Below are positions 1 to 7,458 of a stretch of DNA of 31,333 bases, piece by piece. Origin of the DNA: Streptococcaceae bacterium AM104-57 (GTDB lineage Bacteria > Bacillota > Bacilli > Lactobacillales > Streptococcaceae); the NCBI GenBank assembly GCA_027659245.1, contig JAQDPW010000008.1, forward strand, positions 47,161 to 78,493, in the 5' to 3' direction. Position 1 is the first letter of the stretch. Every line of letters starts with the position of its first letter. The notes under the pieces are model-generated. The model saw only the letters and a list, made by a program, of their open reading frames with translations. It was not told the DNA's origin and did no database searches. The position numbers and the translations under genes are program-made.

Positions 1-31
1 AAAAACAAAAATTCGTATAAAAGTCTAATCG

Positions 32-98
32 TAAATAAAAAAGCGAACCATACTTGTTTCTGATACTCAGAACTCTATCTTGTCCGCTTTTTTATTTA
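32..98. terminator. Extended hairpin, probable bidirectional terminator
   Basis: The arms taaataaaaaagcg (32-45) and cgcttttttattta (85-98) are perfectly complementary. The region between them holds a second perfect hairpin, ttctga-tac-tcagaa (58-72). The A- and T-rich outer arms give a U tract on either strand. It lies downstream of the DUF1304 gene on the minus strand, so it probably ends that transcript and possibly one arriving from outside the window. Confidence 0.6.
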
Positions 99-164
99 AT
101 TTATCAAGCATAAGGATTTATAATAATGGATTCTTAAATCCAATATTTTTTCCACCTCCGCATT

Positions 165-527
165 TTATTTCAAGAAAAGGATACTCAAGAGGGCTAAAAT
201 AGCCGGCCCACCTTGCTTTAGAATGATTTTTTTATCTGCTGTTAAGGCACCATAAGCCGCTGCTCCTATGACAAATAAAACAAAGATTGTTACAATTTCT
301 AAGCTATGTGAAAAATAAATTCCGTAAATAAGAAATAACCCAATCAAGGCATTATAAATTCCCTGATTCTTGAAAAGAGAGGTTACTGATGGCCTTCCTA
401 ATTCTTCCTTATCCATGTTAAAGACACGACTGGTTGTATCCGATTGCGTTGCCATACTCTCCAAATAAAAAATATAAAAATGTTCGAGGGCAACAAGTGT
501 TGCTAAAATAGTAGTAATAATTGACAT
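165..527 (-). CDS. DUF1304 family small membrane protein
   Basis: A 120-residue protein with four hydrophobic segments (about residues 3-22, 57-74, 76-97 and 103-120) and a short polar stretch rich in charged residues after the first. The opening helix, containing ALEHFYIFYLE, and the conserved NQGIYNALIG segment fit the DUF1304 family, whose function is unknown. An AAGGAG ribosome binding site lies 6-7 bases before the ATG and overlaps the stop codon of the MarR gene, so the two are very likely one translationally coupled operon. The link to a MarR repressor suggests an inducible stress or efflux-related role, but that is inference. Confidence 0.8.
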   Translation of the reverse strand: MSIITTILATLVALEHFYIFYLESMATQSDTTSRVFNMDKEELGRPSVTSLFKNQGIYNALIGLFLIYGIYFSHSLEIVTIFVLFVIGAAAYGALTADKKIILKQGGPAILALLSILFLK

Positions 528-537
528 CGTTTTCTCC

Positions 538-963
538 TTAAAATTCTATTTTTTCTAGACCTGACACTAGCTTGGTCAGTAAAGTCGTCAGCTCTTTCTG
601 CTCAGCAGTCGATAAGATACTCTCCATCTGTTCCTTCACTTTCAAGTGATGTTTAGGCGGATTGACCAAGAGTTGATTCTTGGCTTCTTGGGTTAATTCA
701 ACCAAAACTTCTCGCTGATTGACTGGATTTCGCTCACGACTGACATAGCCCTCTGACTCTAAAATCTTGAAATGACGGGTCAAGGCTGCTGGGTCAATCT
801 CTAACTTCTCCTGAACGGCAATTTGGTTACAAGGTGAGTTTTGCAATAAAAACTGCAGGATTTGATAGCGAGTCAAACTAATTCCCAACTGTTTCTCAAA
901 AAGTTGTGTGATGATTTGGTCTGCTATGCGAACTTGATAAAGTAATTCGTGTATTTCTGCCAT
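538..963 (-). CDS. MarR-family transcriptional regulator
   Basis: A 141-residue winged-helix protein. The recognition region, around DPAALTRHFKILESEGYVSRERNPVNQREVLVELT, has the MarR layout of helix-turn-helix followed by a beta wing. The chosen ATG at 963 has AAGGAG 7 bases upstream. A longer frame reaching 1038 would translate across the promoter and operators and has no ribosome site. The gene is first in an operon with the DUF1304 membrane protein. Two 12-bp palindromes between its promoter and its start suggest autorepression. The inducing ligand cannot be deduced from sequence. Confidence 0.85.
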   Translation of the reverse strand: MAEIHELLYQVRIADQIITQLFEKQLGISLTRYQILQFLLQNSPCNQIAVQEKLEIDPAALTRHFKILESEGYVSRERNPVNQREVLVELTQEAKNQLLVNPPKHHLKVKEQMESILSTAEQKELTTLLTKLVSGLEKIEF

Positions 964-983
964 TTCTATCTCCTTGCAAATAT

Positions 984-1010
984 TTGATTTATCAATAATT
1001 GACTTATCAA
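984..1010 (-). promoter_or_regulatory. Twin palindromic operators, probable MarR binding sites
   Basis: On the plus strand, ttgatttatcaa (984-995) and ttgacttatcaa (999-1010) are two near-identical 12-bp dyads with centres 15 bp apart. They start right at the -10 box and cover the expected transcription start and 5' UTR of the MarR gene, the usual place for an autorepressor. The core resembles the TTTGAWTATCAAA class bound by streptococcal MarR proteins such as FabT, so FabT cross-talk is possible. Confidence 0.65.
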
Positions 1011-1038
1011 GTATATAACAAATGAATTCATAATGCAA
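1010..1038 (-). promoter_or_regulatory. Promoter of the marR-DUF1304 operon
   Basis: Read on the minus strand, TTGCAT (1038-1033), a 17-bp spacer and TATACT (1015-1010) make a near-consensus housekeeping promoter. The -10 box abuts the twin palindromes downstream. Confidence 0.65.
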
Positions 1039-1140
1039 GTCTTTTGCTCAATCCGTTAAATTCATCTGCTAGCCACAATCCCTCAAGGCTATGTTTTTCT
1101 ATTTTATGCCTGGAGTTTATTTACGCTATCTAAGAGTTTG

Positions 1141-1182
1141 AAAACAAAAAAAGAAGCAGAAACTAGATTAGTTTCAACTTCT
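1141..1182 (-). terminator. Intrinsic terminator of the Sip-like gene
   Basis: On the minus strand GAAACTA-ATC-TAGTTTC forms a 7-bp stem. It is extended by GAAG/CTTC after a small internal mismatch and is followed by seven T residues. It begins a few bases after the stop codon of the LysM protein. Confidence 0.8.
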
Positions 1183-1188
1183 CTCCTA

Positions 1189-2247
1189 TTAGTTCATAGA
1201 TACGTGAACGTGGTCATAGTGGTTTTCTGTGATGCTACCACGGTCTGGCATTGGATTCCAAGTGTAGGCTGGTCCATATTTGCTATCGTATGGTGCATAG
1301 AAACGTTGTTTCCAGATGATGTAGCTAATGCCACGGCTAGCCATATTTTGGATAGCATAATCTGCAATCTGGTCTCCAAGTGCTGAACTTACTGGAACCA
1401 TGAAGTCAATAGCAAGTCCTTTTCCGTGGTCTCCACTATCCCCAGGACGGTAGCCGCTAAATGATGTGATACCAAACAAGTTAGCAATTTCTTCTTTAAA
1501 GGCAGCTGTTTGTGGTTGAAGTCCTGCATTCTCTGATTTTGCTGCAGCAAGTCCTGCATAGTCAGGAGCTGCTGGGGCTGCATAAGTATTTGAAGAGTGC
1601 TGACTTGGTTCTGCTTGATAGGTAACGTCTTCTGTATCAGATGAGCCTGTAGCCGTCTCTACAGCTGTTTCCTCCACTACTGGAGTTGAGTTCTCTACTA
1701 CTGGGCTCGCAACTTCTGCTACAGTTTCAGTAGTAGCCTCTGCTACCGGCTCTTCCGCTGGTGTTACAACTTCTGTAGTAACCTCTGCCACTGCTTCAAC
1801 TTGAGACTCTGTTTCTTCAACTGGTTGAGTTAAATCTTCAACCTGTACAGTTTGGTCATCTACAGTGACTTGGTTGGTTGTCAAATCTGCTGTTGCAGTT
1901 GTACCTTCGCCACCTTGAACTGTGTCAGGGGTTTGGATTTCAACTTCCGTCACTTCTTCCTTATCATTAACAGTTGTAGTAAGCACTGTCTCAGGGAAAA
2001 TCAGATCAATATTGCTGATTTTGTTCAAGTTAGCAAGAACGTTCACATCCACTCCCAAAGCTTCGGCAATGGTACTTAGAGTATCTCCATACTGAATCGT
2101 ATAGCTTGTTTTATTCTCATTCTTAGTAACATCGTTTTGAATTTGCTCAACACTGCGCGCTGTCCATACTAGTTCTTCTGCTTGAGTTGCCAATACAGGG
2201 GCAAAGGACAAGGCCACTGTTGATGCTAAAATAATTCTTTTCTTCAT
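1189..2247 (-). CDS. Sip-like LysM surface protein (surface immunogenic protein family)
   Basis: A 352-residue secreted protein. Residues 1-23 are a signal peptide ending near ATQA. Residues 48-93 form a LysM peptidoglycan-binding domain (YTIQYGDTLSTIAEALGV). Residues 100-235 are a low-complexity linker rich in Glu, Thr, Val and Pro. The last 120 residues are a globular domain with GYRPGDSGDHGKGLAIDF and HYDHVHVSMN, which matches the C-terminal domain of Sip from group B streptococcus and resembles M15-type peptidase folds. By family knowledge Sip is a wall-associated surface protein; whether the C-terminal domain is catalytic is not settled here. It has an AAAGGAG ribosome site and its own terminator, so it is probably monocistronic. 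Confidence 0.85.
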   Translation of the reverse strand: MKKRIILASTVALSFAPVLATQAEELVWTARSVEQIQNDVTKNENKTSYTIQYGDTLSTIAEALGVDVNVLANLNKISNIDLIFPETVLTTTVNDKEEVTEVEIQTPDTVQGGEGTTATADLTTNQVTVDDQTVQVEDLTQPVEETESQVEAVAEVTTEVVTPAEEPVAEATTETVAEVASPVVENSTPVVEETAVETATGSSDTEDVTYQAEPSQHSSNTYAAPAAPDYAGLAAAKSENAGLQPQTAAFKEEIANLFGITSFSGYRPGDSGDHGKGLAIDFMVPVSSALGDQIADYAIQNMASRGISYIIWKQRFYAPYDSKYGPAYTWNPMPDRGSITENHYDHVHVSMN

Positions 2248-2282
2248 ACTATCAAACTCCTTTTCAAATGTAGTACCTGTCT

Positions 2283-2288
2283 ATCATA
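2283..2288 (-). promoter_or_regulatory. Likely extended -10 box for the Sip-like gene
   Basis: The minus strand reads TGTTATGAT, an extended -10 (TGnTATGAT), 36 bases before the ATG. No convincing -35 is visible, because the upstream side is occupied by the HAD-gene terminator. Confidence 0.45.
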
Positions 2289-2301
2289 ACACAAAGAAAA
2301 T

Positions 2302-2324
2302 AGAAAAAAAGCCCTTTTGGGGCT
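2302..2324 (-). terminator. Terminator of the MATE-HAD transcript
   Basis: On the minus strand AGCCC-CAAAAG-GGCT followed by seven T residues makes a short but GC-rich hairpin about 100 bases after the HAD stop codon and before the Sip-like promoter. Confidence 0.65.
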
Positions 2325-2423
2325 ATTTAACAGAACTGTACATTCGTTGTAACAAATCACATTACTTGAAATAGTTTGTTAGTTTCTTGTCATCAGGCTG
2401 ACACATTCTTCTTGAAGAAAATT

Positions 2424-3038
2424 CTAGAAGGAAAGTGAGCTAATATCCTCCAGATGCTCTATCTGTTGATTACAAGTTGCAGGTGAGGCAAGAAAATTGA
2501 TACTCTGAATCCCACTATTTTGGGCAAATTCTATATCCAAAGTCCGATCGCCGATATAATAAGTCTGCTGAGGATTTAATCCATACTTATCTAAAAGATA
2601 AATCGCAACTTCTGGACTAGGCTTCCGAGCAAAGCCACTTTGATTGGTTAAAATTTCTATGAAATAGTGGGCCAAACCCAAATTCTCCAAAATTGTAAAA
2701 GCATTGTCCCCTTTATGGGTATAAACAAACTGCTCAATTCCTTGCTGGTCTGCCCAAGCTAAGATTTCACGCGCCCCTGGCATCAGAACAACCTGAGCAT
2801 TCTTCTCAGCCAAGCTCTGAGCACGAACCTGATTGAGCATATCAGCATCCAAGCCTCTTTCTTCTCCCACCTTTTCCAACAGATCTTGAACGGAAGTTTG
2901 TAGAATAAAGGCACGAACCTCAGCCTTATCATAAGGAATGTCATACTGGGCAAAAGTCTCTTCGATTCCTGCTAAAATAGCCTCATAAGAGTCCAACAAG
3001 GTCCCATCTAAATCCCAGATAAATCCAATTTTTTTCAT
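2424..3038 (-). CDS. HAD-superfamily hydrolase (phosphoglycolate phosphatase-like)
   Basis: A 204-residue protein with all four HAD motifs: DLDGT at residues 9-13 (nucleophile Asp9, acid/base Asp11), Thr107 in VYTHKG, Lys139 in RKPSPE, and GDRTLD (Asp164, Asp168). The helical cap between motifs I and II (about residues 17-85) puts it in subfamily IA, which usually dephosphorylates small sugar phosphates. The substrate is not predictable. Its ATG follows the MATE stop codon by three bases and its AAAGGA site overlaps that stop, so the two are translationally coupled. The link between hydrolase and exporter is positional only. Confidence 0.85.
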   Translation of the reverse strand: MKKIGFIWDLDGTLLDSYEAILAGIEETFAQYDIPYDKAEVRAFILQTSVQDLLEKVGEERGLDADMLNQVRAQSLAEKNAQVVLMPGAREILAWADQQGIEQFVYTHKGDNAFTILENLGLAHYFIEILTNQSGFARKPSPEVAIYLLDKYGLNPQQTYYIGDRTLDIEFAQNSGIQSINFLASPATCNQQIEHLEDISSLSF

Positions 3039-3041
3039 ATG

Positions 3042-4322
3042 TCATCCTTTCAAAGAGATATATTGCTTATAACGATAGCGTAGGAAAATCCAACGGAAAC
3101 CATTATCCAAAAGCGTTCCTGCCCAGATACCAGGCAAGCCACAACCAAGAACAATTCCCATCAGATACCCTGTTCCGATACGGATACACCACATTCCGAT
3201 ACTTGTCGCATAAAAGGGGAGGCGTGCATTTCCCAAACCCTGCCAGACAGCTGTATAAATGACTGTTCCCGTCGTCATAGGAGTCCCTAGTAGAGAGAAC
3301 AGCGTCACCATAACACTGGCTTCAATAACCACAGGATCACTAGTGTAGAGGTGACTTAGGGGCGTTCCCAGAGCATAGATACTAAGTGTTAAGGGCAACA
3401 TAAGAAAGAGGGAAAGCCAAAAAGTCTGCTTACTTAAGTTGTCTACCCTTGCCCAATCATCTTCTCCAACTGCTCGAGCCACCTGCATGACTGTTGCCGT
3501 AGCGACACCAAAGGCTGGCATATAGTTAAACTGAGTCAAGACTTCACCGATTGCATTTCCTGCGACTGCCTCAGTTCCGAAAGAAACAACCAAGGCAATA
3601 ATGACCACATCTCCAGCTCGCATCATGAGACGTTCTCCCGCTGCAGGTAAAGCCAAAGTCAGCAAGTCTTTGTCCAGTCCAAAATTTGGTCTCGTATATG
3701 GAAGTTTTAATTGCGACCACAAAATCACAACCCCGACCAAACGAGACAAAATAGTCCCCCAAGCTACACCAGCTATCCCCATATCAAGGATAAAAATGGC
3801 GACACTTGAAAAAACAATATTTAAAGCATTGGATAAAAAACTAACATAAAGCGGCAGTCGAGGATTGTGGGTGGCACGAATCAAGGCTCCTAGACTAGTC
3901 ATCAAGCCCAGGAGAACGATTGTCCCACCAACTAAAGATAGGTATAAGCCACCATTTTCAGCTACAGACGCTTCTGTTCCTAAAAGGCCAATCATCTCTC
4001 GTCCTGCAAAGATGGATAAGACACCTAAAACTAAACTCAGTAGTAGGGTAATCTTAAGTGCTTCTGTCACATGATAGGCTAGTCTAGATTGATCTTTCTG
4101 TCCCAAACTTTTGGAAATGACACTGGAAATAGCCGCTCCCAAAGCAATAAAAATCGCTTGATAAATGGTTATAATATTGCCCGCTACAGACACACCCGAA
4201 ATGGCGATTAAGCCCAGATGTGCCACCAGATAGCTATCTACCATCCCCATGAGCATCTGCAAGAAATTTTCACCCATGGCTGGCAGGGCTATGTTGAGAA
4301 TGTCTTTATTTTTCTTAAACAA
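3042..4322 (-). CDS. MATE-family multidrug/toxic compound exporter (DinF-like)
   Basis: A 426-residue integral membrane protein with about 12 hydrophobic segments in two homologous halves. The N-terminal stretch LNIALPAMGENFLQMLMGM and the mirrored LTLALPAAGERLMMRAG near residue 225 mark the two MATE bundles. MATE proteins expel cationic compounds in exchange for Na+ or H+; the substrate here is unknown. I read the start as TTG at 4322, because AGGAGG sits 5-6 bases upstream and no ATG fits. The gene lies just after a strong hairpin that ends the threonine synthase message, so expression would need readthrough or a promoter I cannot see. It is coupled to the HAD gene downstream. Confidence 0.88.
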   Translation of the reverse strand: MFKKNKDILNIALPAMGENFLQMLMGMVDSYLVAHLGLIAISGVSVAGNIITIYQAIFIALGAAISSVISKSLGQKDQSRLAYHVTEALKITLLLSLVLGVLSIFAGREMIGLLGTEASVAENGGLYLSLVGGTIVLLGLMTSLGALIRATHNPRLPLYVSFLSNALNIVFSSVAIFILDMGIAGVAWGTILSRLVGVVILWSQLKLPYTRPNFGLDKDLLTLALPAAGERLMMRAGDVVIIALVVSFGTEAVAGNAIGEVLTQFNYMPAFGVATATVMQVARAVGEDDWARVDNLSKQTFWLSLFLMLPLTLSIYALGTPLSHLYTSDPVVIEASVMVTLFSLLGTPMTTGTVIYTAVWQGLGNARLPFYATSIGMWCIRIGTGYLMGIVLGCGLPGIWAGTLLDNGFRWIFLRYRYKQYISLKG

Positions 4323-4342
4323 TCCTTCCTCCTGATGAAAAG

Positions 4343-4370
4343 AAACTCAGTTGGTTTCCCAACCGAGTTT
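4343..4370 (-). terminator. Terminator-like hairpin between thrC and the MATE gene
   Basis: On the minus strand AAACTCGGTTGG-GAAA-CCAACTGAGTTT pairs over 12 bp with one mismatch and is followed by CTTTT. It ends about 11 bases before the AGGAGG of the MATE gene, which leaves no room for a promoter between them. Confidence 0.8.
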
Positions 4371-4382
4371 ACTCCCTCTGTC

Positions 4383-5867
4383 TTAAAGTCCTAGATAAAC
4401 CTCAACCGCTGCTTGCATATCAGCTGCTGCCACTGTTGTCTTGTGACGAACAGGAACTGTTTCAAGCCCATCAACTGCTGGTGGCACTGCAACGCCTGAG
4501 ATTTCATGTAATTGAGCCAAGGCTTCAAAGTCAGTTAAGCCAACTTTCCCCGTTACAGCTTCTACTGCAACTACTGGGAACTTGTAGGGACTAGCTGTTG
4601 AAGCAATCACCGTCTTAGTCACATCGCCAGTAGCCGCTTGGTATTTTTTATAAACAGCTGAGGCAACTGCTGTATGAGGATCCTCAATATAAGAATCTGA
4701 CTCATAAACACGCTTGATTTCTGCTGCTGTTTCTGCTTCCGTCGCATACTCTGCTGCAAAAAGGTCAAGAATCTCTGTATCAAAATCAGTCAATTCATAC
4801 TGACCTTGGTTATTCAAAGCATTCATGAGTTCAGCTGTCTTAACCGCATCATTACCCAAAAGGTGGAAAATCAAGCGCTCCAAGTTTGAAGAGACCAAGA
4901 TATCCATCGATGGGCTAGTGGTTACCTTAAACTCACGCTTCTTGTCATAAACACGAGTTTTGAAGAAGTCTGTCAAAACATTGTTGTCATTTGAAGCACA
5001 GATCAATTTACCAACTGGGAGACCAATTTGCTTCGCATAAAAGGCAGCCAAGATATTTCCGAAGTTTCCTGTCGGTACGGTGAAGTTGACCTTATCGCCA
5101 GCCTTAATCTCACCAGTTTTAACAAGCTGAGCGTAGGCATACACATAATAGACAATCTGTGGTACCAAACGGCCAATATTCATAGAGTTAGCTGATGAAA
5201 ACTGGAGCTTGTTGGCTGCCAATTTCTCACGAAGAGCCACATCATTGAACATATGTTTCACATTAGTCTGAGCATCGTCAAAGTTTCCATCGATGGCGAT
5301 AACATGAGTATTGTCCCCAGTTTGAGTCGTCATTTGCAACTCTTGCACCTTGCTGACACCATCTTTTGGATAAAAAACGATAATTTCAGTTCCTGGGACA
5401 TCCGCGAATCCTGCCATAGCAGCTTTCCCAGTATCTCCAGATGTTGCTGTCAAGATGACAATCTTGTTTTCCAAACCGTGTTTCTTAGCAGCTGTTGTCA
5501 TAAAGTATGGCAAGATAGACAAGGCCATATCCTTGAAGGCAATGGTTGAACCGTGGAAAAGTTCCAAGTTGTATTGGCCATCGAGTTTTACAAGAGGGGC
5601 AATAGCTGGTGTATCAAACTTGCTGTCATAGGCGTTGGTGATACAGTAGTCCAACTCTTCTGCTGTAAAGTCATCCAAGAAAGCTGACAAGACAAGCTTA
5701 GCCACTTCTTGGTAAGAAGCGTCTTTTAATGTGTCAAAATCCAAGTCCACCTTTGGATAGCTTACTGGAGTGAACAAGCCCCCATCTGTTGCCAAACCTT
5801 GCAAAATCGCTTGGCTGGCTGTTACTGTATTGTTCGCATCACGCGTTGATTGATAAACTAATGTCAT
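4383..5867 (-). CDS. thrC: Threonine synthase
   Basis: A 494-residue cytoplasmic PLP enzyme that converts O-phosphohomoserine to threonine and phosphate. The PLP lysine is Lys112 in STIAFKDMAL. The opening, with SQAILQGLATDGGLF, and the later TATSGDTGKAA phosphate loop are typical of long bacterial and fungal threonine synthases of this length. An extended -10 box lies upstream and a strong hairpin downstream, so it is a single-gene unit. The sequence is intact. It marks the left side of the rearrangement scar that follows on its upstream side. Confidence 0.95.
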   Translation of the reverse strand: MTLVYQSTRDANNTVTASQAILQGLATDGGLFTPVSYPKVDLDFDTLKDASYQEVAKLVLSAFLDDFTAEELDYCITNAYDSKFDTPAIAPLVKLDGQYNLELFHGSTIAFKDMALSILPYFMTTAAKKHGLENKIVILTATSGDTGKAAMAGFADVPGTEIIVFYPKDGVSKVQELQMTTQTGDNTHVIAIDGNFDDAQTNVKHMFNDVALREKLAANKLQFSSANSMNIGRLVPQIVYYVYAYAQLVKTGEIKAGDKVNFTVPTGNFGNILAAFYAKQIGLPVGKLICASNDNNVLTDFFKTRVYDKKREFKVTTSPSMDILVSSNLERLIFHLLGNDAVKTAELMNALNNQGQYELTDFDTEILDLFAAEYATEAETAAEIKRVYESDSYIEDPHTAVASAVYKKYQAATGDVTKTVIASTASPYKFPVVAVEAVTGKVGLTDFEALAQLHEISGVAVPPAVDGLETVPVRHKTTVAAADMQAAVEVYLGL

Positions 5868-5898
5868 AAATCTCTATCCTTTATCTATAGTCCTATTC

Positions 5899-5904
5899 AT
5901 TATA
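5899..5904 (-). promoter_or_regulatory. Extended -10 box of thrC
   Basis: The minus strand reads TGTTATAAT, a perfect TATAAT with the extended TGn element, 31 bases before the thrC ATG. The -35 region is poor. Confidence 0.6.
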
Positions 5905-5941
5905 ACATGATTTTTCAGAAAATTCTCCCTTTATAAGAAAA

Positions 5942-6280
5942 TTATAGAGTCAATTTTTCTTTCAAAGGCTCTAAATAGGCCATTTCTTGCTGACCTCTCA
6001 TCTCAAGTCCTTGCTCTGCTATCGCTAGCAAGTCTTTTGAGAATTGAACAATTCCAGCTGTTTCTTCATCTGTGAGGTATTTCTTAGAAAATTGTCTTCT
6101 CAAAGACTTGTAGTCACGACCAAAACTTTCAAAGAAAGGAGCTGTTTCTAGGTAAGCTTCAAGCTTGTCTAGATTCACCAACAAACCTAGATGAAAGGCT
6201 GCTGAAGCAAAGGTTCGGTCTAGTGGCTGTGTACAAACACTACGAAATTCGACCGTTCCTCGAGTTGTTAAGTCTTGGAA
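5942..6280 (-). pseudogene. Glutamate-cysteine ligase-like gene, 3' fragment
   Basis: The frame ending at 5942 reads open to about 6280. Its upstream codons give FQDLTTRGTVEFRSVCTQP and then TFASAAFHLGLL, a pattern typical of the C-terminal part of glutamate-cysteine ligase/GCS2-superfamily proteins. About 112 codons remain of a protein normally over 400 residues, and there is no start codon with a ribosome site. Beyond about 6280 the sequence changes to an alcohol dehydrogenase gene on the other strand. It is therefore a truncated remnant, the C-terminal third or quarter. The family assignment is from recognition and is moderately sure; the truncation is clear. Confidence 0.65.
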
Positions 6281-6282
6281 TT

Positions 6283-6780
6283 GGTAACTTAGCTGTTCAA
6301 TACGCTAAAAAAGTGTTTAACGCTCACGTTATCGCAGTTGACATTAACAATGATAAACTTGCCCTAGCTAAAGAAGTTGGTGCAGATATCGTGATTAACG
6401 GTCTTGAAGTCGAAGATGTCCCAGGCCTTATCAAAGAAAAGACAAACGGTGGTGCTCACTCAGCTGTCGTAACAGCTGTATCAAAAGTTGCCTTTAACCA
6501 AGCAGTTGACTCTGTTCGTGCAGGCGGTCGTGTAATAGCTGTCGGTCTCCCATCTGAAATGATGGATCTTAGCATCGTCAAAACAGTTCTTGACGGTATC
6601 CAAGTCATCGGTTCTCTCGTTGGAACACGTAAAGATTTGGAAGAAGCCTTCCAATTTGGTGCTGAAGGTTTGGTTGTACCAATCGTTCAAAAACGCCCTG
6701 TCGAAGATGCCATTGCTGTCTTTGATGAAATGGCTGCTGGAACCATCCAAGGTCGTATGGTTCTAGACTTTACTCATTAA
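6283..6780 (+). pseudogene. adhP: Zinc-type alcohol dehydrogenase AdhP, 3' fragment
   Basis: From GNLAVQYAKKVFNAHVIAVD onward the protein is a clean C-terminal half of an AdhP-type medium-chain alcohol dehydrogenase (NAD-binding Rossmann domain and C-terminal segment to QGRMVLDFTH). About 165 codons remain of roughly 340. The N-terminal catalytic domain with its zinc-binding Cys and His residues is missing, as is most of the GxGxxG loop. A GTG at 6223 opens the frame, but its first 20 codons are antisense to the ligase fragment and have no ribosome site. I call it a pseudogene. Its native terminator follows. Confidence 0.85.
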
Positions 6781-6796
6781 GATAAATAATAAATGC

Positions 6797-6837
6797 CAAA
6801 ACGAGGTAGGGACAGAAGATCCTACCTCGTTTTTTTA
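6797..6837 (+). terminator. Terminator after the adhP fragment
   Basis: The arms acgaggtagg (6801-6810) and cctacctcgt (6821-6830) form a perfect 10-bp stem followed by seven T residues. The A run in front makes it work on both strands. Confidence 0.9.
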
Positions 6838-6861
6838 GCAATAAAATTTTGATACGACAAC

Positions 6862-6968
6862 TATAGTGGATTGAAATAGGATATGAACAAAGAGATTAGG
6901 AAAGTCAAATTAAATTCTAGAAATGTTTTAGAATCCTTGGTGTACTATTCTTATTTCAATCCACTATA
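6862..6968. repeat. RUP element, copy 1
   Basis: Exactly 107 bp, beginning tatagtggattgaaat and ending atttcaatccactata, so the ends are inverted repeats. Length and termini match the pneumococcal RUP (repeat unit of pneumococcus), a non-autonomous element thought to be moved by the IS630-Spn1 transposase. It inserts at TA. Confidence 0.9.
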
Positions 6969-7082
6969 GAATCCGTAGCGTACTGTTCTAGGTTCAATAA
7001 ACTATAGAATCCGTAGTGTACTATTCTAGATTCAATTAACTATAGAATCCGTAGTGTACTATTCTAGATTCAATCAACTATG
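6969..7082. repeat. Three tandem 38-bp copies of the RUP right end
   Basis: The 114 bp between the two RUPs divide exactly into 38-bp units (6969-7006, 7007-7044, 7045-7082). Each starts gaatccgtag and ends ttcaat..actat(a/g). Each matches the last 38 bp of a RUP (6931-6968 and 7152-7189). This is a tandem amplification of one element end. Confidence 0.9.
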
Positions 7083-7189
7083 TATAGTGGATTGAAATAA
7101 GATATGAACAAAGAGATTAGGAAAGTCAAACTAATTTCTAAAAATGTTTTAGAATTTATAGCGTCCTATTCTAGATTCAATCGACTATA
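7083..7189. repeat. RUP element, copy 2
   Basis: Another 107-bp copy in the same orientation as copy 1. The left end is intact (tatagtggattgaaat). The right end has drifted (ttcaatcgactata). It abuts the 38-bp tandem units. Confidence 0.9.
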
Positions 7190-7335
7190 ATTGGACTTGG
7201 GGCATTTTTTAGACACCCAAGAGCACTACTGACGTAAACTTTCTAGTCCCTCTGCTTTTTTATATTAAATTTTTTTACCATTTTATAGACGATCTTATAA
7301 AAAGTTTATATATCAATATTTGCAAAGATGAAACT
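7190..7335. other. Non-coding spacer between the RUP cluster and the man promoter
   Basis: I see no credible gene, repeat or terminator in this AT-rich stretch. Confidence 0.5.
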
Positions 7336-7364
7336 TTGAGATTTTTTTCACTCTTTATTATAAT
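7336..7364 (+). promoter_or_regulatory. Promoter of manLMN
   Basis: TTGAGA (7336-7341), a 17-bp spacer and a perfect TATAAT (7359-7364). The start point would be near 7371, giving a leader of about 88 bases before manL. Confidence 0.8.
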
Positions 7365-7378
7365 TAGTTGCTTTTTTT

Positions 7379-7393
7379 CTGAAAACGATTTAT
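7379..7393 (+). promoter_or_regulatory. cre-like CcpA site in the man leader
   Basis: ctgaaaacgatttat fits the catabolite-responsive element consensus WTGNAANCGNWNNCW except at its first W and its C near the end. It lies about 8-22 bases after the predicted start point, a position that usually gives repression. Binding by CcpA is inferred. Confidence 0.5.
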
Positions 7394-7394
7394 A

Positions 7395-7421
7395 CTTAAG
7401 GAGTCTTAAAGTTTTCTTAAA
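7395..7421 (+). promoter_or_regulatory. Helically phased CTTAAR direct repeats in the man leader
   Basis: CTTAAG (7395), CTTAAA (7405) and CTTAAA (7416) recur at 10- and 11-bp steps, one helical turn apart, as in sites for OmpR/PhoB-type response regulators. Which regulator binds, if any, is unknown. They lie downstream of the mapped -10 box, so a second, closer promoter may exist. Confidence 0.35.
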
Positions 7422-7458
7422 CTACAAGTCAAACATTTTATAAGGAGGAATGATAATA

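Noticed and set aside
964..1038. Upstream extension of the MarR protein by 25 residues to 1038
   Set aside because: It would be read through the promoter and both operators. The ATG at 963 has a proper AAGGAG site.
2338..2354. TGTACA-N5-TGTAAC as a WalR (VicR) box for the Sip-like gene
   Set aside because: One half-site breaks the TGTWAH consensus and the site lies beyond a terminator, so I do not claim it.
6223..6282. GTG at 6223 as the start of a shortened AdhP
   Set aside because: The first 20 codons are antisense to the ligase fragment, there is no ribosome site, and the catalytic zinc domain is absent.
6862..7189. The repeated cluster as a CRISPR array
   Set aside because: There are no unique spacers. 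The 38-bp units are directly adjacent and equal the RUP end.
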